DNA from: Methylobacter sp. KS41
GTDB lineage: Bacteria > Pseudomonadota > Gammaproteobacteria > Methylococcales > Methylomonadaceae
Length of the DNA stretch: 64,000 bases
Direction of reading: 5' to 3'
Assembly (NCBI GenBank): GCA_002862125.1
Contig: PHSP01000003.1
Span: 744,001-808,000 of the forward strand
Shown: positions 30,125 through 38,416 of the stretch, piece by piece
Position numbering within the stretch: the first letter of the stretch is position 1
Layout: each line of letters starts with the position of its first letter
Made by a program: the position numbers and the translations under genes
The notes under the pieces: generated by a model
Databases searched by the model: none
Told to the model about the DNA's origin: nothing
The model's input: only the letters and a program-made list of their open reading frames with translations

Positions 30125-30781
30125 TGGCCTGATATATTTTTATTGGTTTGTGATCCATTATAATTTTTTTTAGCTTAAAAATATCACCCAAGGCCGGAAA
30201 TGAAAAAGCTTGTGATTTTTCCTGAAGCGCCAGCTGAGATGCTAACAAATAGTCTCGGTTGAATTAATGGTATATTTTTTCTTGTACAACATCAAGCTTA
30301 ATTCAGGCTTAATCCAGGATAAAAATCTGTTGATTGATAAAAGCCCCTCATATTGGCTTAATGAAGGGATTTCCGTTGTCAGGCTGAAAGCAGCTGTCTT
30401 AATCATTTGGATTATAGATTCTTCTGGAAAGTTTTTTCATATAGCATTATTCCCGGCTTTAAGGGTATCACCTGGCGTGCTGCGCGTGTCTTGAAGGTTT
30501 AGGCATGGCGCTACTGCAAAAGCAGGACAAAACTTGCCTGAATAGAAATAACAAGCAAGCTAATTAATTTGCCTGAGGCGGCGCTTTTTTAATTTTCGAG
30601 ATTGAATTGCAGGATATATTAAAAACCTGCCATGCAGCCATCCATGTCAAGGCGCAATCGCCAAGTATTTGTGCTGTGGCAAAGATTCAACGGTCTCGGG
30701 CGGGTGAATTTTTTTGATGCGCACTGATGCTTGGCGCAAGAGGCTGGAGTATTCTGAAAAACGCCGTCTTAATCAGCGGCA
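30125..30781. other. Spacer between the second Flp pilin and the AAA ATPase
   Basis: About 650 bp, AT-rich near the ATPase start. Must contain the promoter or processing sites for the main tad operon. No supported gene: a 75-codon plus-strand frame at 30267-30494 has no ribosome-binding site. Confidence 0.4.
30757..30780 (-). terminator. Terminator-like hairpin after the second Flp pilin
   Basis: Read on the minus strand, GCCG and CGGC (30777-30780 and 30763-30766) form a short stem followed by GTTTTT. It starts within a few bases of the pilin stop codon and would separate pilin from machinery transcription. Confidence 0.45.
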
Positions 30782-30979
30782 TTAGCCATTAGCGTTAGAC
30801 AATGAACTGTTAACAGTATTGAATGTAGTGCTGACTGATATGCCTAGTGAAGTGATAACAGCCAAAGATACAACAGTTATCAAAGCGAGCATGACTGCGT
30901 ACTCGACCATGGAGGCGCCTTTTTCCTTTTTAAAGAATGACAGCATTTTTTTTGGTATATTCATCAAATAATCATTCAT
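30782..30979 (-). CDS. Flp-type pilin 2
   Basis: 65 aa. Short positively charged leader, then the Flp signature KEKGASMVEYAVMLALITVV with cleavage expected after the Gly, Glu at +5 or so and Tyr next to it, and a short Ser/Asn-rich tail. Sibling of the pilin at 31259-31459 (similar N-terminal half, ISVSTTFNTVN shared with variation). Structural subunit of the Flp pilus. Confidence 0.92.
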   Translation of the reverse strand: MNDYLMNIPKKMLSFFKKEKGASMVEYAVMLALITVVSLAVITSLGISVSTTFNTVNSSLSNANG

Positions 30980-31194
30980 GGCTATGCTCTTATTGGCTTG
31001 TTGATTTTGGAGATAAAATAACTACTCAGGCATCAGTTTTTTAAAGAAATATTAATTTAAAGTTGTGCGGATTGGTGTGAGCAAAAATGAATTTAACAGT
31101 TCTTAATTATTATTAATAATATCAGATTGTTATGAGAATAGATATTCCTCTCATACTAAGGGTGGATATATTTTTTTAGTAGCTACACTATTGG

Positions 31195-31235
31195 CTCAGA
31201 AAAATCTCCATTTTTTATTTGGAGACTTTTCTGAG
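31195..31235 (-). terminator. Strong stem-loop between the two Flp pilin genes
   Basis: CTCAGAAAA...TCTCC pairs with GGAGA...TTTTCTGAG over 14-15 bp with one mismatch and an AT-rich loop. It lies 24 bp after the first pilin stop. No pronounced T run, so it could equally stabilise the abundant pilin mRNA. Confidence 0.6.
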
Positions 31236-31258
31236 AATAAATATTGGCTTAAGCAGTT

Positions 31259-31459
31259 TTAGCCGCCAGTCGTTGCTTGCATGCTGGTATTAATGGTATT
31301 AAATGTAGTGCTGACAGTACGGCCCAGGGTGGTAATTATTGCTATAGATACAACGGCTATCAATGCAACCATGATCGCATACTCAATCATGGTTGCGCCT
31401 TTTTCTTTGAAAAAGGAAGGCGATACTTTTGTTTGTATTTTACTTAAAAAGTCGTTCAT
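31259..31459 (-). CDS. flp: Flp-type pilin 1
   Basis: 66 aa with the Flp pattern KEKGATMIEYAIMVALIAVV and tail GRTVSTTFNTINTSMQ. AGGA ribosome-binding site before ATG 31459. Probably the major subunit of the Flp pilus, being first in the cluster. The prepilin peptidase that should cut it is not in this window. Confidence 0.93.
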   Translation of the reverse strand: MNDFLSKIQTKVSPSFFKEKGATMIEYAIMVALIAVVSIAIITTLGRTVSTTFNTINTSMQATTGG

Positions 31460-31511
31460 GATTTCATTCCTAAATTGGTTGTTAATGCAAATTGAAAAAG
31501 CTGATTATTTG

Positions 31512-31538
31512 ATTATAATTAAAAAATTTAATTATAAA
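31512..31538. promoter_or_regulatory. AT-rich palindrome upstream of flp pilin 1
   Basis: ATTATAATTAAA, three A, then TTTAATTATAA(A)T: an 11-12-bp inverted repeat about 53 bases before the pilin start. It contains TATAAT-like hexamers on both strands and may be an operator overlapping the promoter. Confidence 0.4.
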
Positions 31539-31831
31539 TTTACCGGTTTTTACGCGAGCCAGGTTTAAGTTTAAGAAATATTGCATTTTTATGACTTTAA
31601 CAAGCTTACGGCTCTAATATTAAAGTGCTTTATTTAGAAAAAGCAAATAAATCTTGAAACCAGACCAAAAGCGACTGAGATTTTATGTTATCAAAAATTA
31701 AATTGCAATAGATGTATCTGGAAGAAAAGATATGCGGATTTCACTAAAAATGACCCGGTGTCAATGATCATGCAGTCCTTGTGAAGGCCGGTTGAGGGGG
31801 GTGATAAAGATAATTCTTTGATTTCATGGCC

Positions 31832-31959
31832 TTAGGAACGTGCATGAAATAACTTGAGCAACTGTAGGGGCGAATTCATTCGCCCAAGGCGGATAAATCC
31901 GCCCCTACATGGTGGTGCACATATTTGATTGGTAATTTTATTTCATGCGCATTCCGTAA
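31832..31959. repeat. MITE-like palindromic element, family A copy 3
   Basis: 128 bp, the cleanest copy. Left end TTAGGAACGTGCATGAAATA, right end ATTTCATGCGCATTCCGTAA; core double hairpin at 31864-31909. It lies in the roughly 600-bp gene-free gap (31460-32055) between the pilin operon and the next membrane protein. Confidence 0.8.
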
Positions 31960-32055
31960 ATTTAGCTCTTTATTCGTATTTAGTTGCGATGTGTTTCCGG
32001 AATTAATAACAACCGTGGAAACCGGACAATTCGTTCGGATACTTTCGACGGAGAA

Positions 32056-33555
32056 TTATTCACTTGCATCGTCTTGCTTTTGCAATTTCAGCTTGAGTAG
32101 ATCGATAGACTGTTTCGGCCATCGCCCCTTACGCACATGGATCGCCGCAAACTTATTGCCATAGACCGGTGTCCAGTCAGGATGCATATTAAAGTAGACA
32201 ATTGCCGGGCTATTGGCGGATAGAAAAGTCCAAGTAATATCATATTGATTGAGCAAGTTTTCAAGCGGTTTTTCACTGCCGGCAAGCGATGTCGCTTCGA
32301 AAGTTGATTTAATAAAATCATCTTTATAAAGTTCGGCACGGGAATCAATGAAAGTATCTATGCCCTGGAAAATCAAAAAACCGCCAATGTTGTAGTCATT
32401 AAATACCTTGCCGGGCAGTTCAGCCTGGCGGACTGTCAATAGCATGGAGTTGATTCTTTTGCTGAGGGGGAACTCGATGTCCTTGAATGCAAAAATATAG
32501 ATCGACCAACCGGCCAGCGCCAAAATTATAAGGGCTTTGCTCAAGGCTGTAACGGGTAATAATGAACCCAAAGTAAATTTGTTGTCCTCGCTTTTTATAT
32601 GCCAGTGTTTTGCAAGCGGCGCGGCTAATATTAAGGGCGCCTGTAGAGACATCAAGTCAGTTGCATAACGGTTATGTTTTAACGACAGGTGAATTAAGCC
32701 GATTAAAAAGACTAACCTTAGCAGAGGCAGCTCCATTTTTTGGGTAAAACCGAAAACGATTAGAACGATAATCCAGAGTTCAAGAAACTGGAACGTCTGG
32801 AAATTGGAAGATTGCCACTCGCTAATGATACTCATCGAGTAGCTTTGGTCAGTCAATTGAAAAGGCAGTAATAAACCGTCCAAGCCAAGGGGAGTCGCCA
32901 TAAGGCAGGCAATGGAAACGGCTAGAAATACTGCCCATTGTTTTATTAATCTTGTCCGGTCGATTGATGGCGGCGCGGTCACTACCGACTCGAAAGAAAA
33001 AAACAAGGCATAAACAATGCCAATTAAATAACTGCCGTGGATGTTGGCCCATAAAATCAGCAATAATGCATTATAGAGGGAAGGGGCTTTGTGCTGTTCG
33101 CTGGCTTTAAGCAGTTGCACAAACCAGAAAGTCATGACCGGCAATGCCAGAATGTGCGGCCGAGGCATTATATGCGTTATTAACATCCCATAGGCCATCA
33201 GCATCAGGCACAAGGCGCGTATCGGGGGCAGCTTTTCCAGCAAATACTTGAGCATGATTAAAATGCTGAGCGTGGTTGCAGTAACGCCCATCATAACCAG
33301 ACCAGGCCATCCGGCGGCATTGAAGATTAAATACATGATAATTTCGGACAGCCAGGAATGAGGCGTCCAGTGCGCATCGGCTTTGGTATGGGAAAAAATC
33401 CCGGTATAGGGAATCTTTCGGTTGTCAACTATCCATTCGCCTACCCTGATATGCCAGTAGGGGTCATATTCAGTGTTGAAATAGACAGTGATAAGAAAGG
33501 TTAAGTATCCGATAACCAGTAAAAAGAGCGTTCTGGTGCGCTGTATTTCATTCAT
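32056..33555 (-). CDS. Multi-pass membrane protein, GT-C-like
   Basis: 499 aa with about ten hydrophobic segments and a soluble C-terminal tail from about residue 380. The first periplasmic loop contains EYDPYWHIRVGEWIV and FSHTKADAHWTPHSWLSEII, an acidic/His pattern seen in the polyprenyl-sugar-using GT-C superfamily. The C-terminal part has FNDYNIGGFLIFQG and FIDSRAELY. Probably a glycosyltransferase or surface-glycan protein; the substrate is unknown. Minus strand, same direction as the tad cluster but separated by 600 bp and a repeat. Confidence 0.65.
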   Translation of the reverse strand: MNEIQRTRTLFLLVIGYLTFLITVYFNTEYDPYWHIRVGEWIVDNRKIPYTGIFSHTKADAHWTPHSWLSEIIMYLIFNAAGWPGLVMMGVTATTLSILIMLKYLLEKLPPIRALCLMLMAYGMLITHIMPRPHILALPVMTFWFVQLLKASEQHKAPSLYNALLLILWANIHGSYLIGIVYALFFSFESVVTAPPSIDRTRLIKQWAVFLAVSIACLMATPLGLDGLLLPFQLTDQSYSMSIISEWQSSNFQTFQFLELWIIVLIVFGFTQKMELPLLRLVFLIGLIHLSLKHNRYATDLMSLQAPLILAAPLAKHWHIKSEDNKFTLGSLLPVTALSKALIILALAGWSIYIFAFKDIEFPLSKRINSMLLTVRQAELPGKVFNDYNIGGFLIFQGIDTFIDSRAELYKDDFIKSTFEATSLAGSEKPLENLLNQYDITWTFLSANSPAIVYFNMHPDWTPVYGNKFAAIHVRKGRWPKQSIDLLKLKLQKQDDASE

Positions 33556-33662
33556 GGGTTTTTCTCAAGCGTTGAGACATAAGCAGATCCTGCTAATGAC
33601 GTGGGAAAGCGGAAGCATCAAAATTCAAGCATATGTTACCGTGAAAGCCGTCAACATATTTC

Positions 33663-33704
33663 GTGGGAGCGATGCCTACATCGCGACGTGGGCGTCGCTC
33701 CCAC
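33663..33704. repeat. Isolated REP-like palindrome
   Basis: GTGGGAGCGA (33663-33672) pairs with TCGCTCCCAC (33695-33704); the interior continues as an imperfect stem with G-T pairs around CGCG. One copy in this window, between two membrane-protein genes. Confidence 0.6.
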
Positions 33705-33784
33705 ATCTTGCTTTCATTTTCCGGGAGGATGAAAAGTTCATTATGTTCGTTAGGTGATTAGTAATTTATCTATCAGTCAGTTAA

Positions 33785-35545
33785 TTAATTTTGTAGAGAT
33801 GTGCTTGACTTATGGACAGTGACAGATTGGCCGGCGGCTTGATTGATTTTAGTGATTTGTGGATAGGCATTAAATTGTTCCGGGCTGGTAAGGGGTTTGT
33901 AATCAGCATAACAAAACTTCCAGGCGGCATTATCCTGCAAGAAATTGGAAAGCGCATTGATGTGGATGCTAAAAATTAACACGCCAACACGACTAAAATA
34001 GTCGTTAATTTGCGGGCTAATAGCGGCGCAGTTCATTAAGTGCCATATTTCTGTATTTTTCCAGCCATACATAACAAACCAGACTTTACTTTGCGGCACG
34101 GCAAGGTTTGAATCAAGACGGGATTTTAAGTTATCGCGAAAAGGCTCCCAGCTATGATGGGGTTTAAATGGCGGGTTAAAAGGCGCGAGAACGGTTGTAT
34201 TATGATGATAAGGCACATCGGCGAAACTATCATAAGGTGTTGTTCCGGCATCCTTATCGTAGACTAAATAATGATAAGCGAAACTCTCGGTAACAATAAT
34301 GTCGTTAGCTTGTAGATGCTGATCCAAAAACGCCTGTCCGGCGTTAAAATCCTTGCTTTTTAAGGGAAACTCCTCGCCATGTTTGAGATAAATATCGTTT
34401 TTTTTTAAAAAAAATACCATCATAATAACCAATGCAATCCCAAGATACTGGGCAAAACGCTGATAAGGTATGCTGCGAACTAAATATTCCAACTCATAGC
34501 CTAATGGAAGCACAAAAAATGGCAACAAATAATAAGTATGCCGGCCAGATAAAAAAGGATAAAAATTTGCCAAAGCCGCAAATATCGCTATTCCCCACAT
34601 GACTAATATTACAGTTAAGGCATCCGGATTTTCCCGGCGCATTGTAATCAAGCCTTTTGCGTATACAGTGAAAAGCAATAAGCCGCTGAAAACTAGAATA
34701 AACAAATTAGTATTGGATTCTGGTTCAACTATTTTCAATAATGGAATGAAATAGCCGAATATTCCATAACATGTTGCAAGAAACCGGCCTGAAAAATTAC
34801 TAGGAGCGCCGGCGGTTTCTATTGCCAGGCGGCTCCACATCGGGCCGGCAGTTCCTGGGGCAAGATAATAACAATAAAAAAACACTCCCAGCAGAAATAA
34901 TGGCAGAAAGGAAATAGCAAACAAGGCAAAATTATGCCAGCGTTTTTGTAAAGCCAGGCGCAAACCTTCAGATATTCCCAGGGCCGCCCCCGCCAGAAAG
35001 CCGGTAAAATGCGTGGCTGAGGCAAGAAACAGCAACAGGGTAAAATAGAGTAAATCCGTTCGCTTTTCCTTCTTCTGATAACGCATGAAATAGTAAAGCG
35101 CCCATGTTAAAAACGCCATAAAAAAGGCATAGTTTCTAATGGTGAGTGAAGTTGAAACAGCAACAGGTAAAAATGCCATGCACGAAGCACAAAATAGCCC
35201 CAAAAATCTTCCTCTCAACAGAACACCCAACCGGTACATCCCGAGCGCGGAAACCATCCCGGCAGCAGCGGAGAATAGCCTCTGATAATATACATCGGGT
35301 GTCATCATTAACAGATAATGGCGAATAAAATGAGCCAACGGGGGGTGCAATTCTGCCAGACCCCGGCGCCAGACTTCCGCCAGCGTTTCCCCTTTGGCTA
35401 TAATCAAATATTGCATTTCATCTAGGTTATAATAATAGCCGCTAACCCCGCTTATCCGTACCCACAGGCCGCCAAGCAATATTGCCAACAGGGCAATGCT
35501 GAAAAAAAAGCGTTCATCAATCTTTAATCGTCTTATAAAATTCAT
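33785..35545 (-). CDS. PMT/ArnT-like GT-C glycosyltransferase
   Basis: 586 aa with about eleven membrane segments. The first extracytoplasmic loop has YYNLDEMQYLIIAKG (acidic pair expected of the catalytic loop) and GLAELHPPLAHFIRHYL, the typical 'HPPL' of protein-mannosyl/ArnT-type transferases. It probably moves a sugar from a polyprenyl carrier to an acceptor in the periplasm. Its ATG overlaps, on the opposite strand, the ATG of the next gene. Confidence 0.8.
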   Translation of the reverse strand: MNFIRRLKIDERFFFSIALLAILLGGLWVRISGVSGYYYNLDEMQYLIIAKGETLAEVWRRGLAELHPPLAHFIRHYLLMMTPDVYYQRLFSAAAGMVSALGMYRLGVLLRGRFLGLFCASCMAFLPVAVSTSLTIRNYAFFMAFLTWALYYFMRYQKKEKRTDLLYFTLLLFLASATHFTGFLAGAALGISEGLRLALQKRWHNFALFAISFLPLFLLGVFFYCYYLAPGTAGPMWSRLAIETAGAPSNFSGRFLATCYGIFGYFIPLLKIVEPESNTNLFILVFSGLLLFTVYAKGLITMRRENPDALTVILVMWGIAIFAALANFYPFLSGRHTYYLLPFFVLPLGYELEYLVRSIPYQRFAQYLGIALVIMMVFFLKKNDIYLKHGEEFPLKSKDFNAGQAFLDQHLQANDIIVTESFAYHYLVYDKDAGTTPYDSFADVPYHHNTTVLAPFNPPFKPHHSWEPFRDNLKSRLDSNLAVPQSKVWFVMYGWKNTEIWHLMNCAAISPQINDYFSRVGVLIFSIHINALSNFLQDNAAWKFCYADYKPLTSPEQFNAYPQITKINQAAGQSVTVHKSSTSLQN

Positions 35546-37064
35546 GATTCATACCCGATATCGCACTTTAATTCTTATTGTTGCCTATAATGCGGCACGG
35601 CATATTACCACCCTAATAGACCGCATTCCAGAATCCATTTGGACCGGCGCGCCTTATCATTGCGATATTTTGGTCATCGATGATTTTTCAAGTGATGCAA
35701 CAAGGCAGGTTTGCAATGATTATTGCGAACGCAATAACCGGCAAATTACAATACTCCGGACTCCAGCCAATCAGGGATATGGCGGTAATCAGAAATTAGG
35801 ATACGCCTACGCAATTAAAAATGGATTTGAAGCGGTAGTATTATTGCATGGCGACGGACAATATGCTCCGGAGCTGCTTCCCCAAATGATAGCGCCGCTG
35901 GCGGAGCAGAAAGCTGAAGCGGTATTTGGCTCGAGAATGACGATTAACAAAAATGCGCTCAAGGGCGGGATGCCTCCTTATAAGTTTTTTGCCAATATCA
36001 TACTTACCGCGATGCAAAATGCGATTCTTGGCAGCCATTTTAGCGAATTCCATACGGGTTACCGCGCCTATTCGGTTTCTGCCTTAAAGCGCATTCCTTT
36101 CCTTTACAATTCGGATTGGTTTGATTTTGATACCGATATCATTATCCAGTTGGTTAATCAGGATATTAGCACTATTGAAATACCCATTCCGACGCATTAT
36201 GGCGATGAAATCTGTCATGTTGATAATTTACGTTATGGGTTTGCCATTTTAAAATCCTGTCTGCAGTCAAGAATGCAGCGATATGGTGTTTTTTATCATC
36301 GCAAGTTTGATTATGAAGCATCTTCCGCTTATGAGGGAGTCAGACATAGCCGCTCTTATTATCAAAATAAAAGCTCTTTTGAAAGTAGCCATTCTTTCGC
36401 GCTATCCATGATATCAGATGGAGAAACCATTCAAGATGTAGGCTGCGGCGAAGGATACGTAGCCCGCGCATTACAATCCCGCGGCTGTATTGTGTATGGA
36501 GTAGATACTTGCACACCCGCGGATTTAGCGCCGTTTGCCGGTTTTACCCGGATAAACTTGAATCAGGATGTGGAGTGTAAAAAAAATTGGCCCAAAATTC
36601 ATTGCGACGTCATTTTATTATTGGATATAGTCGAGCATTTAGATAATCCCGAAGGGTTTATGGAAAATATTTTCCAGCATATCAAAGGAACTCACACCCG
36701 CATTATTGTCACTACGCCAAATATCGCCTTTGTTACTATGCGCATTATGTTACTTTTAGGTTTTTTTCAATATGGCAACCATGGAATTCTGGATAGAACT
36801 CACAAGCGATTATTTACCTTTTCCTCGCTGAGGAGTTTAATGGAACAATCCGGATTTGTTATTGAAATGCAAAAAGGTATTCCGGCGCCTTTTCCTTTGG
36901 CATTTGGCGACAACTCGATTAGCCGCCATCTGCTTACTATAAACAAATGGTTGATAACTCTATCGAAAGGATTGTTTTCATTTCAGATCGGCATGGTTTT
37001 GAAACCAAAAGATGACTTTGAGACCATTTTTTTGAAAACAATTGACTCAAAAAATAAAAATTGA
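35544..37064 (+). CDS. GT2 glycosyltransferase fused to SAM methyltransferase
   Basis: 506 aa from ATG 35544. Residues 5-240 are a GT-A glycosyltransferase: LILIVAYNAARH, ILVIDDFSSDATR, NQGYGGNQ and HGDGQY at 102-107 as DXD-like site. Residues about 285-480 are a class I methyltransferase: motif I IQDVGCGEGYVARAL at 296-310, LLDIVEHLDNPEGF at 359-372, and IIVTTPNIAF. An upstream ATG at 35496 would add 16 residues that are antisense to the divergent gene. Likely makes and methylates a glycan residue in the cytoplasm. Confidence 0.88.
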   Translation: MIHTRYRTLILIVAYNAARHITTLIDRIPESIWTGAPYHCDILVIDDFSSDATRQVCNDYCERNNRQITILRTPANQGYGGNQKLGYAYAIKNGFEAVVLLHGDGQYAPELLPQMIAPLAEQKAEAVFGSRMTINKNALKGGMPPYKFFANIILTAMQNAILGSHFSEFHTGYRAYSVSALKRIPFLYNSDWFDFDTDIIIQLVNQDISTIEIPIPTHYGDEICHVDNLRYGFAILKSCLQSRMQRYGVFYHRKFDYEASSAYEGVRHSRSYYQNKSSFESSHSFALSMISDGETIQDVGCGEGYVARALQSRGCIVYGVDTCTPADLAPFAGFTRINLNQDVECKKNWPKIHCDVILLLDIVEHLDNPEGFMENIFQHIKGTHTRIIVTTPNIAFVTMRIMLLLGFFQYGNHGILDRTHKRLFTFSSLRSLMEQSGFVIEMQKGIPAPFPLAFGDNSISRHLLTINKWLITLSKGLFSFQIGMVLKPKDDFETIFLKTIDSKNKN

Positions 37065-37072
37065 ATAATTGG

Positions 37073-37771
37073 TTATTGATCCATTGTGTAACCGCTATTA
37101 TTCCAAGCATCAAAACTATCAATACTGCTGCGGGGAGCGGTATAAACCTGTCCTGGGCGGGGCTTCATGCCATCTCTCAGAGACAGAACTTGTTTAACAT
37201 AATGGCGGGTCTCCGAGTAAGGCGGAATGGCGTTATTGTTTTTAATGACGGCATTTTCCCCGGCATTATAAGCGGCAACCGCCAGATTAAAATCCGAATT
37301 GAATAATTGTAATAGATGCTTGAGATACCGGGTGCCGCCGTCTATGTTTTGATAGGGGTCCCGGCGGTCGGAAACACCGAAACGTCTGGCTGTCCCTGGC
37401 ATTAACTGCATTAAGCCAACCGCGCCGGCCGATGAAATGGCTGTCGCATTATAGGCGGATTCGGCCTGAACAACGGCGTGTACTAATTTGGCATCTACCT
37501 GATGTTTGTCAGCAGCCTTGGCAATCAGGTCCGCATATTTCCTCTTGTTCAATCCTGAATTGTAACCGCCCCGGCTTTTTGGCGTGTAAGACCCGGTTGA
37601 TTTTCGCTTAATTCTTGATGAACTAGAGCCATTATCCGGAAAACCATTGGCCTCCGTATAATACTCTTCGCCGTTTATATTGATGGTGATGTGAGAGGAT
37701 TGCGCGTAAAGATTGGCGCAAAAAGCCAGCAGTAGCATCAAAAGATAAATTTTTTTAAGAAAATTAAGCAT
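37073..37771 (-). CDS. Periplasmic lytic transglycosylase, SLT family
   Basis: 232 aa. Signal peptide (residues 1-23, LYA before QSS), a low-complexity linker, then an SLT domain with catalytic Glu 104 in VQAESAYNAT, GAVGLMQLMPGTARRFGV and AAYNAGENAV. Cleaves peptidoglycan glycosidic bonds to 1,6-anhydro ends. A short Pro-rich tail follows. Converges with the preceding glycosyltransferase gene (8 bp apart). Such small SLTs often open the wall for envelope machines; a link to the glycan or pilus locus is only inferred. Confidence 0.92.
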   Translation of the reverse strand: MLNFLKKIYLLMLLLAFCANLYAQSSHITININGEEYYTEANGFPDNGSSSSRIKRKSTGSYTPKSRGGYNSGLNKRKYADLIAKAADKHQVDAKLVHAVVQAESAYNATAISSAGAVGLMQLMPGTARRFGVSDRRDPYQNIDGGTRYLKHLLQLFNSDFNLAVAAYNAGENAVIKNNNAIPPYSETRHYVKQVLSLRDGMKPRPGQVYTAPRSSIDSFDAWNNSGYTMDQ

Positions 37772-37813
37772 GCCCTTTTCCAGATCGTGAATCTTGGATT
37801 TAACTTTTAATAT

Positions 37814-37936
37814 AAATTAAGAGCCCAATTTGAGGCTATGAAATCAAAATGCTATGTTTGTCTGATTTCCCCTCACCCAATCCTCCCTCTGGAAAGGGCT
37901 TTTTTACGGTTCGTTGTATGCTTGGCTCTTAATTCG
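37814..37936. repeat. MITE-like element, family B copy 1
   Basis: About 123 bp with terminal inverted repeats AAATTAAGAGCCCAA (left) and TTGGCTCTTAATTC (right). The interior contains CCCCTCACCCAATCCTCCCT followed by GGAAAGGGC. Related to 40206-40521 in the opposite orientation. Confidence 0.7.
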
Positions 37937-37978
37937 AATTTTAATAAAGTTGCAGAGATTAGCCTGATTATATAAAAA

Positions 37979-38416
37979 TTATCCTGCCAAATAGGAAACT
38001 TTTCTCTGGACCAGGATAGGATCGTTTTGCCAGGAATTCATTAATGGTTCGCGTCTTCGATCCGAAACCCGTCGTTCTGTAAAGGCGTTTGTAGTGTCTG
38101 CCTGGGGCTGATTTCTAGGGTCATTATGCACTGAACGGCTGATATATTCGTGGCTTGTGATATGTTTTCCTTTAAAAAACATTCCGTCCAGCTTTTTAAT
38201 GAGTCTTTTTCCTGCTTCGTTTTGGGAAACTTTTACCAAGCAGTGATTTTCAAGAGTATTTGAATGTATATCCAATATAGATAAAATTTTTATGTCCTCA
38301 AGCGATATGTTGGCGCTTGGTTTATCTAAAAAGCAGTCATTAAAAACCCCCCCTATGAAATTGGCAATTTCATACTTTTTGGTTTCAGAAGGAATGTTTC
38401 CAATGAAAATAATCAT
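37979..38416 (-). CDS. RRM-like putative RNA-binding protein
   Basis: 145 aa. The start MIIFIGNIPSETKKYEIANF has the RNP2-like beta strand (IFIGNIP) and helix of an RNA recognition motif; ENHCLVKVSQNEAGKRLIKK and LDGMFFKGKHITSHEY fit strands 3-4 with a degenerate RNP1. An approximately 30-residue insertion (KPSANISLEDIKILSILDIH) lengthens loop 2/3. The C-terminal tail is basic with RRVSDRRREP. A possible bacterial RNA-binding regulator. Function unknown; the fold call is by pattern only. Confidence 0.6.
   Translation of the reverse strand: MIIFIGNIPSETKKYEIANFIGGVFNDCFLDKPSANISLEDIKILSILDIHSNTLENHCLVKVSQNEAGKRLIKKLDGMFFKGKHITSHEYISRSVHNDPRNQPQADTTNAFTERRVSDRRREPLMNSWQNDPILVQRKVSYLAG

Noticed and set aside
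30267-30494. 75-codon plus-strand frame between pilin and AAA ATPase
   Set aside because: Starts without ribosome-binding site; composition looks like chance in AT-rich DNA.
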